Shown here one piece after another: positions 53,540 to 64,000 of a stretch of DNA of 64,000 nt; position 1 is the first letter of the stretch, and every line of letters starts with the position of its first letter. The notes below the pieces were generated by a model. That model did no database searches, was not told the origin of the DNA, and worked only from the letters and a program-made list of their open reading frames with translations. The stretch comes from Bog-473 sp963840245 (GTDB taxonomy: Bacteria; Actinomycetota; Acidimicrobiia; Acidimicrobiales; RAAP-2): positions 8,944 through 72,943 of the forward strand of contig CAWIYI010000008.1 in the NCBI GenBank assembly GCA_963840245.1, given 5' to 3'. Made by a program: the position numbers and the translations under genes.

Positions 53540-55289
53540 TCACCCGGCGGCCGGGGACCCGGCCAGGCCGGGTAGGAGGGCGGCCGGTCGGGCGGGGACG
53601 TGTAGGTGGTGACCGAGCCCGCCGTCGTGAACATCGGCACCGGCCCGGCCGGCACCGTGCCCGACTTGTAGCGGGCGCCGCCGTTGACGTAGCGCATCAG
53701 CCCGGTGCCGTTGGTGCCCTCCTCGTCGGGCCCCTTGGCCGTGGCGTCGTACCACAAGAAGGTGTAGTCGGCGGGTGACGAGTAGCTCGGGAACGGTGCC
53801 GCGCCCTGATAGCCGTAGGCCTCGAGCGGGGTCGTGGGGCCACCGCCGGTCGGCGGCGCGCGGAACAGCCCGGTGGCGAAGGTGTCCGGCGTGAGGTCGG
53901 GCCCGGCCAGCTGCACCCCGGTGAAGAACTGTTGGACCGGCGGGATGAGCGCCGGCGCCGCCAAGGAGGCCGGTGAGGTGTTGGCCCCGTACCACCAGCG
54001 GTAGAGGCGGTCGGCGTCCCCGGCTGCGACGGGCACCGGCACACCGAGACTGGTCACCCCGAACGCGTGCGCCCACTCGCTCTGGTCGTAGTACCGCCCG
54101 AGGGCGGCGGTGTCGGTCAGGACGATGCCCGTGATGATCCACTCGGGGAAGTAGCCGATGCCGGCCGCGGCCTTGGTGAGGTAGATCGGCATGATGGGAT
54201 CGCCGGCGAAGATCACGCTCGTGGCGCCGGACGCCTTGAGCTTCTCGGCGATGGTCGCCGCCTGCGTGGGCAGCGTGGTGAGGTCGAGCGTGTAGGAGAG
54301 CGAGGTCTCCGAGGCCATGTTGGCGTGGCCCGCCCGCAGCTTCTCGGTCAGCGACGCCGTCAGCTCGGCATAGCCGGGAGAGGGCGGCTCCATCGTCTCG
54401 CTGACCACGTAGAAGGAACGCTTCTTCGTGTGGAAGGCGGGCTCGCCGGCCCAGATGGCGTCCTTGCCGTTCAACTTGGCCAAGACGTAGCCGATCGTCT
54501 CGTAGAGCGAGGTGTCGGCCGTGGGCAGGTTGGCCCACTGGTAGGGCGCGTTCTTCTGTATCTCGCCGTTGGTCGAGGAGTCGCCGCACCCCATGCACAG
54601 CACGTGCAGGCGGGCCAGCTCGTCCTGGTAGGCCGACGTCTGCGCCGGCCCGCCGATGGAGGCGAACGCGTGGTCCTGCTGGGCCACGGTCACGGCGTCG
54701 GCGTGGGCGGCCACGGGGTCGGTCGCCGCGCCGCGTGGCGTTGAAGACGATGAGGTTCACGTGGCGCCCGTACATCTCGTAGACGTGGTTGAACATGGCC
54801 ACGTAGGACTGAATGGTGGCCAGCGCCTGGGCCGGGGTGCCGGCCGCGGCCGAGATGGCGGAGGCGAGCCCGCCCGGCTCGGCCTGGTAGTAGACGAGGT
54901 TGACGGTGTCGGCCGTCACGCCGCTCGAGGTGGCGCCGCCGTTGGTGGCGCCGGCGGCGGGGACGGGCACGCACGGCGGTGAGTAGGCCGTCGGGATCTT
55001 CAGCCGGCCCGTGTGGGGGTCGCACTCGGTGCCCCAGTCGTAGGCCGCTGTCTTCCCGATCTTGGCGGCGGCGGCATAGGTCAGCGGCACCGTCGAGTGC
55101 GCGAGTCTGCTGCCCGTCGCCCGAGCTCGGGGGCGCGGCCGAGGTGGTGCCCTTCTCGTGCACGGTGGCCGAGACGCCGGCCGCCACCAGCGCGGCGACG
55201 ATGAGGACGACCGGTCCGGCGCGCCGCAGCAGGCTCACCCGCGGCCAGGGCCGCCCGGTGCGTTGCGGATCCGGCTCGGCGTCGCTCAC
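53540..55289 (-). CDS. Liv-type ABC transporter substrate-binding protein (several frameshifts)
   Basis: About 583 codons. From GTG 55289: an N-terminal membrane helix (VVLIVAALVAAGVSATV), then PLTYAAAAKIGKTAAYDWGT, VNLVYYQAEPGGLASAISAA, VHAFASIGG-like ligand lobe (VAQQDHAFASIGGPAQTSAY), QWANLPTADTSLYETIGYVL, SGATSVIFAGDPIMPIYLTK and LRLYRWWYG-type region; ends near 53540. Frames change near 55100, 54735 and 53555. Overall layout is that of a type I periplasmic binding protein of branched-chain-amino-acid (Liv) systems, but it is longer than usual (350-420) and appears membrane-anchored. It follows the fused MFS-ATPase gene. Confidence 0.78.
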
Positions 55290-55369
55290 GGCCGCCCCCT
55301 CCGTGGTCGTCGTCGTCGCCGGCGGCGCCCGAGCGCGACAGGGCGAGCGGGTCGGAGCCGAGGAAGGCC

Positions 55370-58269
55370 TCACCGACCAGCGGTGACTCGAGGACGTCGG
55401 CGGGGCGGCCCGCCGGCGAGCACGGCGCCGCGGTCCATGGCCACCAGGCGGTCGGCCAGCTCGGCGATGAAGGCGATGTCGTGCTCGACGACGAGCATGG
55501 TGGCGTCGAGCCGGTCCCGCACGTTGCGGAGGAGGCCGACCATGGCCTCCACCTCGCGCTGGGCCACGCCCGAGGAGGGCTCGTCGAGGAGGACGACGGA
55601 GGGCTGGTGGGCCACCACGGCGGCCAGGTCGACGAGGCGGCGGGAGCCGGTCGAGAGCTCGCTCACCAGGTTGTCGGCGTAGCGGTCGAGGCCGAAGAGG
55701 TCGAGCAGCTCGTCCACCCGCTCCATGACGGCGGCCTCGGTGCGCACCTGGAGCGGCAGGCGCAAGATGGCGTTGAAGGGGTCGCTGACGTCGGTGAAGC
55801 GCTCCAGCGAGACGGCCAGGGCGTCGCGCACGGTCAGGCCGGAGAACAGGCGGGAGTCCTGGAACGAGCGGCCCAGTCCGAGGCGGGCCCGGGCCGACGC
55901 CGTGCGGTCGGTGACGTCGACGCCGGCCAGTTCCACCCGCCCGCAGTCGGGGCGGAGGAACCCCGAGACGACGTCGAACAGCGTCGTCTTGCCGGCGCCG
56001 TTGGGCCCGATGATGCCGACGATCTCCCCGTGGTCGGCGTGCAGCGAGACGTCGTCCAGCGCCGCGTTGCCCGCCGAAGTTGAGCGAGATCCCGCGGACC
56101 TCGAGCTCGGCGCGCCCTGCGCCCGCCGCCGGCGCGGTCACCGCCTGCGCCCCGAGCGACTCGGAGGCCTTCTGGAGGTAGATGGACCACAGCAGCTCGG
56201 GATGGGCCGCCAGCTCGTCGGCCGTTCCGGAGAAGCGCACGGCCCCGGACTCCATCACGTAGACGCGGTCGGCCACCGCCACGGCGACGTTCATCGACTG
56301 CTCCACCAACAGGATGGCGGTGCCGGCCTGGCGCATCGACTCGACGGCGCCGAGCAGTTGCTCGACGACGATCGGCGAGAGTCCGAGCGAGAGCTCGTCG
56401 ATCAGGAACAGCTTGGGGCGGGTGATGGTCGCCATGGCGAGAGCGAGCATCTGCTGCTGGCCGCCCGAGAGGTTGCCGGCCCGCTCGTCGCGGCGCGAGG
56501 CCAGGGTCGGGAAGGCGGTGAGGGCCTCGTCGATCATGTCGGCGTCGCGCTCGCCCCGGCGCCTGCCCTGCCAGGCCGCGGCGCGCAGGTTCTCCTCGAC
56601 GCGCAGGTTGGGGAAGATCCCCTCGCCGCCGGGGACCTGGGCGATGCCGAGGCGGGCGATCTCGTCGGGCGGCAGGTGGGTGATGTCGCGGCCGTCGAAG
56701 ACGATGGCGCCGCCGTCGGCCTCGACCACGCCGCCGATGGCCCGCAGCAGCGTCGACTTGCCCGCCCCGTTGGTGCCGACCAGGGCGACGATCTCGCCCT
56801 CGCCGACCTCGATCTCGACGTCGGGGAGCACGGTGACGCCGTCGTAGCCGACGCTGAGCTCGCGGACGGCGAGGAGCGGGAGCCGGCCGGCGTGGCGGTC
56901 CCGCAGCATCTGGGTCCGGGTGCGCATGGAGGTCCACACGTTGCGGACGTCGCGCTCGATGAGGCCGCCGGCGCTGGCCACGATGAGGCCGCCGATGACG
57001 AAGATGGGGACCAGGATGAGGAGGCCGTAGCGGAAGCCGACCGCGTCGCCCACCGCACCGACGGTCGGGAGCACGAGGAAGCCCGGGAGGACGAAGAGCG
57101 CGCCGATGGAGAAGCCGACCGAGCGCACCCGGGCCGGGATGGCCAGGGAGAGCGAGGCCAGGACGCCCGGGCCCACGATGGCCAGCGAGATGTCGATGCC
57201 GGCGTTGCCGATGAAGGCGACCGGGACGTTGGGGGCCAGCGCGAAGAGGACGGCGAACGCGGCCGCGATGACGGAGGCCACGGCCATCATGCGGAAGACG
57301 AGGCCGATGTCGCGCTGGGCCAGCCGGGTGGCGATGACGGCGCCCGACGGCGAGGCCGAGGAGGTCGAAGACCTGGATCGGCGCGATGAGGAAGGCGCGC
57401 TGCGACGGCATCGAGGTGGAACGTCTCCTGGTACTGCAGGGAAGCCAGCGACGTGAAGCCGGCGATGGCGGCGGCGAGGAAGGGCAGTGCGATGAAGATG
57501 CGGCGCAGCACGCCGATCTTCCAGACCGTCCGCCAGGCCTCGCCGAGCGACGGGGCGGCCTCGACGGGGATGTCGATGGCGACGGCGGTGTTCCCGGCTC
57601 GGGCGCGGCGGCGACGTCGCCCAGCAGGACCGGCTCGCCCCGCTCCGAGGCGAGCATCTGCTCGGCCAGCTCGACCTGCTCGTGGCGGCCCCGGGGGGCT
57701 CGCGCAGGCGCAGGCCGATGAGGACGACGATGACGATCGGGACGGCGAAGAAGAAGAACGGGGCGCGCCAGGTGAAGATGGAGGCCAGCCCGGCGCCGAG
57801 GAGGACGCCGACGATGGCGCCGATGCTGATGCCCGAGCGGTGGGCCGAGTACACACGGGGCCGGGCCGGCACCGGGTAGTAGTCGGCCAGCAGGGAGTTG
57901 TGGGTGGGGAAGATCACGGCCTGCCCCATGGAGACGCCGACCAGCATGATCGTCGCCAACACGACGGTCTGGGCCGTGCCGAGTCCGATGGAGAACGCGG
58001 CGCCGACGAGCGGCGCCGATGAGCGCGATGCGCACCCGGTTCGTGCGGTCGGCCAGCACGGCGATCGGCAGCGTGCAGAGGAGCGCGGCGGCGCCTGCGA
58101 TGGCGACGATCAGCAGGATGCCGGCGTTGGTGAGATGGAACGCGTCGCGGATGTTCGGGGTCAGGACGTTGAACGCGCTCTGCGTGGCCTGGTCGAGCAG
58201 CTCGATCGCGAAGAGCACCCCGAGCGGGAACAGGGACACGCCCCCGCCGAGCATGCGCAGGCGGCTCAT
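55370..58269 (-). CDS. MFS permease fused to LivF- and LivG-type ATPases (several frameshifts)
   Basis: About 966 residues from ATG 58269. Part 1, MFS: IELLDQATQSAFNVLTPNIR, LPIAVLADRTNRVRIALIGA (motif A), 12 helices ending VPIFVIGGLIVASAGGLI. Part 2, LivF ATPase: ALVGTNGAGKSTLLRAIGGV, NLSGGQQQMLALAMATITRP, LIDELSLGLSPIVVEQLLGA. Part 3, LivG ATPase: Walker A GPNGAGKTT at about 55985-56015, then LGLGRSFQDSRLFSGLTVRD, VVLLDEPSSGVAQREVEAMV. MFS helix 12 passes into LivF with no frame change or stop (about 56930-56850), and LivF into LivG likewise to about 56085. Shifts lie near 58010, 57700-57350, 56085 and 55420. The C-terminus could extend to about 55286. Confidence 0.75.
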
Positions 58270-60271
58270 GGCGCCAGCGCTCCTTCGACCGGGCCGGGGA
58301 GGCCGGGGGTGGCGGCCGCGTGGCGCCGGGCCAAGCTCTCGAGAGCCCAGTCGCGCAGGTCGTAGCAGAGGCCTGCCAGACCGCGGGGAAAGAGGATGAG
58401 GACGAGGAGCACCCCGAGCGCGGAGGGGAAGAGCTGCCAGCTCGGCGGCAGGTAGATGGTGCTGCCCTCCACGATGGCGGCGCCGAGGATGGCGCCGAAG
58501 GCGGACCCCAGTCCACCGACGGCTGTCGAGGTGAAGACGACCAGGCTGACGGGCACCAGGAAGGACGTCTCCTGGTACTGCTGGCTCACCACCAGGAGGA
58601 GGCAGCCGGCCAACCCGGCGATGAAGCCCGACAGGGCGAACGCGGTCAGTTTCGCCCACACGACGCGGACGCCGAAGCCGGAACGCGGCGCGCTGGTTGG
58701 CGGGCAGGGCGCGCAGCACGCGGCCGGTGCGGCTGTGGCGCAGGCCGTGCAGCGCGAGGAGCACGAGGATCAGGACGCCCAGGCACAGCTCGAACACCGA
58801 CGACTGCGAGGTCAGGGAGAGGCCGAAGAGGTAGGGGGTCCCGAGCTGGCCCTGGGGGATCCAGGAGAACTCTTCGCGCACGAGCAGGTAGCCGGAGGCC
58901 GCGAGGCCGAAGGCGAGCGTCGTCACGGCGGCGAACATCCCGTCGAGGCGCAGTGTGGGGATGCCGACCACGACGGCCACGAGCGCGGCGGCCGCGCCGG
59001 CCAGCAACAGGGCGAGGCTCAGGTCCCAGTGCCAGTCGAGCAGCGCGACGGCGCCGACGGTGGCGCCCACGGCGGCAAAGGACATCTGGCCCAGGCTGAC
59101 CTGGCCGGACCATCCCGTGAGGACGACGACCGAGCACCCCACGATCGCCAGCACGACGAGCTCCGAGCCGCGGATGAGCTCGCCCGGGCCCATCCAGAGG
59201 GGCAGCGTGCAGGTTGCGGCGAACGCCACCAGCGCCGCCACCGGCGTCCCGACGCGCACCTCGGTGAGGTCGCGCAGCGACGCCGGAGGTCGCGCACGCT
59301 GCCGGCCAGCGCCAGCGAGGACTCGACCTCACGGTCGGTGCGGTTGGCCAGCAGCTGGCGCACCACGATGGCGGCGAAGACCACGCCGGCCAGGACGGCC
59401 AGTCCGAGGGCGGGGTTGGTCGGGTCGTCCCAGGACACCCCCTGCTCCAGGATGCCGAGCGCCACGGCGGAGGCGGCGATGACCGGGAGCTCGGTGAAGT
59501 TGCCCAGGGCCAGCGCCGCCAGGGCGGTCACCAGCGCGGTCAGGCCGTAGGTGGGATCGAGAGGGAGCCCGAGGATCGCCGCCTGGAAGAAGATGCTGAC
59601 GAAGGAGAGGACTCCGGCGACCACCCAGGTGACCGACTGCAGGCGCCCGACCGGGATCCCGAGCATGGAAGCCCGGTCGCGGCGGTCGCCCACGGCCTGC
59701 ACGGCGAGGCCGACATCGGTGCGGGTGAACCACAGGGAGACGGCGGCCAGGCAGCCGACCGAGACGATGACCGCCACCAGGTCGTCGGCGTCGAAGACGA
59801 CTGGGCCGACGTGCCAGGCGAAGTGCCACGGGAAGTTCACCGTGGCGCTGGCGATGGGCGTCTGGCCCCAAATGCGGGGGATGAGCAGGGTGACCACCAC
59901 CAGCAGCTGGGAGAGCCCGATGGTGGCAACGGTCAGGATCGAGGCGCGGCGAGCGCCGGAAGCGGCGCACTACGAGGATCTCCACCGTGGCCGTCAAGAG
60001 GATGGACGCCACCAGGCCGGTGGCCAGCCCGAGGAAGTAGTTGACGCCGGAGAAGGCGATCAGACCGACGGCGAGGACGGCGGGCGCCGGTGCCGAGGTC
60101 GCCCTGGGCGAAGTTGATGACCTTGTTCAGGCGGTAGGTGAGGCCGAGCCCGACCGCCATGAGGGAACCGAGGAGGCCGAGCACGGCGCCCTGGACCCAG
60201 ACGCCGAACGGGATCGGGAACAACAGAAGTTGCACGGCGAGCACCGAGGCGACGGAGGCGACCGCCGCCAC
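58266..60271 (-). CDS. LivH-LivM fused ABC permease (several frameshifts)
   Basis: About 668 codons. LivH half: GVWVQGAVLGLLGSLMAVGL, TYRLNKVINFAQGDLG (family hallmark), then VFDADDLVAVIVSVGCLAAV, VQAVGDRRDRASMLGIPVGR (EAA-like loop) and TALVTALAALALGNFTELPV. LivM half: VVLTGWSGQVSLGQMSFAAV, IPTLRLDGMFAAVTTLAFGL, then KLTAFALSGFIAGLAGCLLL. No stop codon occurs in any frame at the junction (59255-59310), so the halves seem to be one polypeptide. Frameshifts lie near 60090, 59950, 59285 and 58680. Start is unclear: GTG 60271, or CTG 60313. The stop overlaps the next start (ATGA at 58266-58269). Confidence 0.75.
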
Positions 60272-60723
60272 CGCGGTCGTCGTGCGCCTCGGCGTCCGCA
60301 GCTGGGTGCTCAGCGACTCAAGCCCTTCTCATGGCGTCATGCCGCATGGCGAACTCGCCCCCCGGGTAGCCCACGTGCCGATCTGGCAATTGTTGTCCTG
60401 CCGGTGCGGGGCTGACAGTAGCGGGCGGGCGGTAGCGGGGCGGGCGGTGGCGCACCAAGGGTCCGGTCGTCCGGGGGTACACGCACGTTGTCACAGCGAA
60501 GGGAGGAGGTCCACGGCTACCTTGAGGGCACGGGCCGGCGGGCCGCCGGTGCGACCGCAAGGATGCCGTCGCCGAGAGCTGCGGGCCTCAGGGGCATCCC
60601 GGAGGTCTCGGCGATGCTCTCAGGGTCGAACCAGGGTCTTGCCGGATTCACGGTCGGGCCGGACGCCGCCAGGCTGGCACGATGGAGTTCCCCGGCCACC
60701 CCAGATCGACGAAACGAGGCAGC
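60272..60723. other. Divergent intergenic region, no supported gene
   Basis: A 452-base divergent gap between the Liv operon and the MacB-like ATPase gene. It must hold promoters for both. A GC-rich tract with repeated GCGGGCGGT/GGCGGTGGCG units lies at 60420-60455. No DnaA box, tRNA, or clear -10/-35 pair was found by eye. In-frame ATG 60682 could start the ATPase gene earlier. Confidence 0.4.
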
Positions 60724-61489
60724 GTGGCGCTCACCGAACAAGCTCCTCCCGGACCGCGGGCGACCTCCCCGGCCGCGCACGCCGTCGAGCTGCGCAAGAC
60801 CTACGGGACGGGACAGGCGACGGTGCACGCCCTGGCCGGCATCGACGTGACCTTCGCGCGCGGCCGCTTCACCGCGGTCATGGGCCCTTCGGGATCGGGC
60901 AAGTCCACGCTCATGCACTGCATGGCCGGCCTCGACCGCCCGACGTCGGGGCAGTCGCTACGTCGGCGACATCGACATCGGCGACCTCGACGACAAGGGC
61001 CTGACCCAGATGCGCCGGGACCAGATCGGCTTCGTGTTCCAGTCCTTCAACCTCGTGCCGACGCTCACCGCAGGCGAGAACATCACCCTGCCGGTGGACC
61101 TGGCGGGGCGGAAGGTGGACAAGGAGTGGTTCGACTACCTGGTGGACCAGCTCGGCATCACCGACCGGCTGTCGCACCGGCCGAGCGAGCTGTCGGGAGG
61201 ACAGCAGCAGCGCTGCGCCTGCGCCCGCGCGCTGATCAACCGGCCCGACCTCGTCTTCGCCGACGAGCCCACCGGGAACCTGGACTCCAGTTCCTCCGCC
61301 GAGATGCTCTCCTTCCTGCGCCGCTCGGTCAACGAGGTCGGCCAGTCCATCGTCATGGTCACCCACGACCCCCACGCGGCGGCCTACGCCGACCGGGTGG
61401 TCTTCCTGGCCGACGGCAACATCGTCGACGAGCTCTCGGAGCCGACAGCAGACTCGGTGCTCGAGCGCATCCGGACGCTGGGCACCTGA
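60724..61489 (+). CDS. MacB/LolD-type ABC transporter ATP-binding protein (frameshifted)
   Basis: About 255 codons from GTG 60724. HAVELRKTYGTGQATVHALA, Walker A VMGPSGSGKSTLMHCMAGLD, then after an extra base near 60958 RRDQIGFVFQSFNLVPTLTA (Q-loop, FQxFNL typical of MacB/LolD), signature PSELSGGQQQRCACARALIN, Walker B DLVFADEPTGNLDSSSSAEM, and switch His in VMVTHDPHAAAYAD. It ends at 61489 with one base before the permease ATG at 61491, so the two form an operon. Confidence 0.9.
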
Positions 61490-61490
61490 C

Positions 61491-64000
61491 ATGTGGCGGG
61501 TCACGATCAAGGGTCTGCTCGCGGACAAGCTCCGCCTCGCCCTGACCGGCCTGGCCATCGTGCTGGGGGTGACGTTCATTGCGGGGACGTTCGTGCTCAC
61601 CGACACGCTGCACAGCACGTTCAACACGCTGTTCGGGAACATCTACCAGAACGTCGACTTCCAGGTCCGCGGCGTGGCGCAGTTCGCCAACCAGCGACGG
61701 GCACGGGGGCCACCCGCAACGCCGTTCCCGACTCCGTCGTGGCCACGGTGCGCTCGGTCCCGGGCGTGGCCGCCGACGGAGACGGTGAACGGCTTCGCCC
61801 AGTTCATCGCTCCGGACGGCAAGGCGATCAGCACCGGGGGCGCGCCACCCTCGGCCTCTCCTTCGATCCGAACCAGCAAATCTCCCCCCTGCGCCTCGCC
61901 CAGGGCGGCGCGCCCACGACCCCTCACGACGTCGTGATGGACCTGGGGACCGCGGAGAAATACGGCTTCAAGGTGGGGCAGACCGGTGCGGCATCCTCCT
62001 CGATGGGCCGACACGGACCTTCACCATCACGGGCCTGGTCCGCTTCGGGACGGCGAACAACCTGGCCGGCGCCACCCTCGCCGCCTTCGACGCTGCCGAC
62101 GGCGCAGGCGCTCCTCCATGATGTGGCAGGTCAACGCCGTCAGCGTGGTTGCGCACCGGGAGCGGACAAGGCGACCGTGCAGAAGGACATCGCCCGTGTC
62201 CTCCCCGCATGGCACCGAGGTCGTCACGGGGCAGACCGTCGTCAGCGAGGCAGACGAGCGCCATCAACTCCGCACTCGGCTTCTTCTAGACCGCGCTTCT
62301 CGTTTTCGCGTTCATCGCGTTGTTCGTCGGCGGGTTCACCATTTCAACACCTTCTCCATCATCGTGGGGCAGCGCACGAACGAGCTCGCGCTGCTGCGCA
62401 TCGTCGGGGCCAGCCGCCGCCAGGTCTTCCGTTCTCCTGCTCGGGGAGGCCTTGATCGTCGGGGTGGTGTCGTCGCTGGTCGGGCTCGGGGTGGGGGTGC
62501 TCGCCGCCATCGGTATCGTGACGCTGTTCAGGGGCTTCGGGGTCACGCTGCCGTCGGGGCCGATCGCGTTCGAGACCGGCACCGTCATGGTGGGGCTCGT
62601 GGTGGGCGTCGGCGTCACGATGGTGTCGGCGATCAGTCCGGCCCGCCGTGCCGTACGTATCACCCCGGTGGCCGCGGTGTCGGAGCAGCAGAGGGAGGCC
62701 GAGATCTCGTCCCGCCGGCGTTTCATCCGGGGCGGCATCATCACGGGTATCGGGGTCGCCTTGCGGCCGTCGGGCTGACCGAACCGACCATCGGTCTGGT
62801 CGGCCTCGGCGCCGTGCTGATCTTCGTCGGCGTCGCCAGGTTGGCACCTGCGGTCGCGCCGCCCCTGGCGAGCGTCATCGGCCGTCCGCTGGGCCGCCTG
62901 CTCGGCGCCTCGGGAAAGCTGGGGCGGGAGAACTCCATGCGCAGCACGCGCCGCACCGCCCAGACGGCGTCCACGCTCATGGTCGGTCTGGCGCTCGTTT
63001 CGGCCATCGCCGTCTTCGGCGCCTCCTTGTCGCGCTCGGCCACGAGCAGCGTCGACAACGCCGTCAGCGCAGACCCTGATCGTCACCAACACCAACAAGA
63101 ACGGGCAGGGGGAGTTCAGCCAGACCGTACCGCGGGCGTCGCCGCGGTACCCGGCGTTCTCGCCACCTCGTCGGTCTACTCCGGCGAGTTCGAGATCAAG
63201 CAGTCACTGGCCACCCTTACCGCCGTCTCGACCCGCAGCCTCTCCCAGACGGTGATTCTGGACATGACCGCCGGGAGCTCGGCGACGCTGTCCGCCGGCG
63301 CGCTGCTGGTCGACACCACGACCGCCAACCGCGACAACTACTCGGTGGGGCAGACGGTCCCGGTGAGGTTCGCGCTCACAGGGCCGTCGACCCTACGCAT
63401 CGGCGGGATCTACCAGGCGAACGCGCTGGTGGGGAGGTATGTGGTGAGCAACGCCGTGTTCGTGACCCATTATCAGAATCCGCTCCCCGTGGCCGCTGTT
63501 GAAGACCGATGGCAGCTCCGGCGAGCCGGGCGTGCAGCACGCGCTGACGTCCTACCCGAACGTGCAGGTCCAGACGCGCGCCGAGTTCGAAGTCGCACAG
63601 TCGGCCCAGGTCAACCAGCTGCTCGGCCTGGTGTACGCGCTGCTCGGCGCTGGCGGTGCTCATCGCCCTCATCGGGATCGTCAACACGCTCATGCTGTCC
63701 GTGTTCGAGCGCACCCACGAATCGGACTGCTGCGCGCGGTCGGCATGAAGCGGCGGCAGATCAGAGCCATGATCCGATCGGAGTCGGTGATTCTCTCGGT
63801 CTTCGGCGCGGTGATCGGCATCATGGTCGGGACGGGCCTGGGCATCGCATTGGTGTCGTCGCTCCATTCGAGGGGCATCACCGACACCGTGGTGCCGTTC
63901 TCGAACCTGGTGGTCTTCTTGATCCTGGCCGCGCTGATCGGGCTGTCGCGGCCAGCTGGCCGGCCCGCCCGCCGCCAAACTCGACGTGCTCGCCGCCATC
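61491..64000 (+). CDS. MacB/FtsX-like ABC permease, cut by window edge (many frameshifts and one in-frame stop)
   Basis: Begins MWRVTIKGLLADKLRLALTG then LAIVLGVTFIAGTFVLTDTL, a typical FtsX-family start. Later pieces in several frames: TNELALLRIVGASRRQVFR, EALIVGVVSSLVGLGVGVLA, SPARRAVRITPVAAVSEQQR, then a second FtsX domain ending IGLLRAVGMKRRQIRAMIRS and NLVVFLILAALIGLS at the right edge. Layout is two FtsX domains with extracytoplasmic loops, as in permeases of about 850 residues. A TAG sits in frame at about 62287, and indels lie at roughly 61700, 61990, 62120, 62340, 62430, 62780, 63070, 63500 and 63650. This may be sequence error or a real pseudogene. Confidence 0.78.

Noticed and set aside
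53540..58269. Extension of the MFS-LivF-LivG fusion into the binding protein
   Set aside because: One open frame runs on, but LivG sequence is out of frame there and the binding protein has its own GTG and membrane anchor at 55289.
60420..60455. GC-rich repeat tract as a possible terminator or CRISPR-like element
   Set aside because: Units are short and irregular, with no hairpin followed by a T-run.

Overview
The window looks like a chromosomal replication-origin neighbourhood of a very GC-rich actinobacterium, most likely of the class Acidimicrobiia (the class is inferred, the phylum is well supported). Evidence: frequent GTG starts, actinobacterial families (DUF5318, DUF2505, DUF6049, WS/DGAT, CwlM-like, Prim-PolC/LigC), and two gene blocks known from mycobacteria: rpmH-rnpA-yidD-yidC-jag-rsmG-parA-parB followed by cwlM-trxA-trxB-murJ-DUF6049-pcnA, and ino1-padR-DUF5318-rpsF-ssb-rpsR-rplI-dnaB. 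No rRNA, tRNA, CRISPR array or insertion sequence was seen.

Layout. 1-5.55 kb (minus strand): gyrB (cut by the left edge), dciA-like, recF, dnaN, a candidate oriC, dnaA. 5.8-12 kb (plus): rpmH, rnpA, yidD, yidC, jag, rsmG, two parS sites, parA, parB. 12.1-19.5 kb (minus): degenerate amidase (CwlM-like), thioredoxin and its reductase, DegV, MurJ, DUF6049. 19.5-21.5 kb (plus): PcnA-type nucleotidyltransferase and a CMD protein. 21.6-23.4 kb (minus): inositol-phosphate synthase and a PadR regulator. 23.5-28.3 kb (plus): DUF5318, panB, rpsF-ssb-rpsR-rplI, dnaB with DnaA boxes upstream. 28.3-34.2 kb (minus): lipoprotein, HAD phosphatase, and a mau-like cluster (CcdA-like, MauA-like/repeat fusion, MauE-like, unknown, MauD-like thioredoxin). 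34.3-36.3 kb (plus): amidohydrolase and class II aldolase. 36.3-43.6 kb (minus): LigC / PHP / Prim-PolC repair genes, PIG-L deacetylase, MFS exporter, SDR, peroxiredoxin, OmpR-type regulator. 44-45 kb (plus): PPOX protein and DUF2505. 45-47.5 kb (minus): WS/DGAT and patatin. 47.6-49.5 kb (plus): two unknown genes. 49.5-53.3 kb (minus): NarL-type two-component system with an ABC exporter. 53.5-60.3 kb (minus): a branched-chain-amino-acid-type (Liv) ABC operon with unusual fusions. 60.7-64 kb (plus): MacB/FtsX-type exporter cut by the right edge.

The most unusual content is (i) a secreted, Tat-exported, 26-cysteine protein resembling the methylamine dehydrogenase light chain fused to 42-residue repeats and flanked by MauE/MauD/CcdA-like maturation genes, and (ii) a Liv operon in which an MFS permease is fused to both LivF- and LivG-type ATPases and LivH appears fused to LivM.

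Quality caution: from about 8 kb onward more than 20 conserved genes are broken by single-base frameshifts, including genes expected to be essential (rpsR, trxB, panB). This is far more likely base-calling or assembly error than decay. Coordinates of those genes are given from true start to true stop across the frameshift. Near the right edge (61.5-63.6 kb) the error density is highest and individual residues should not be trusted.
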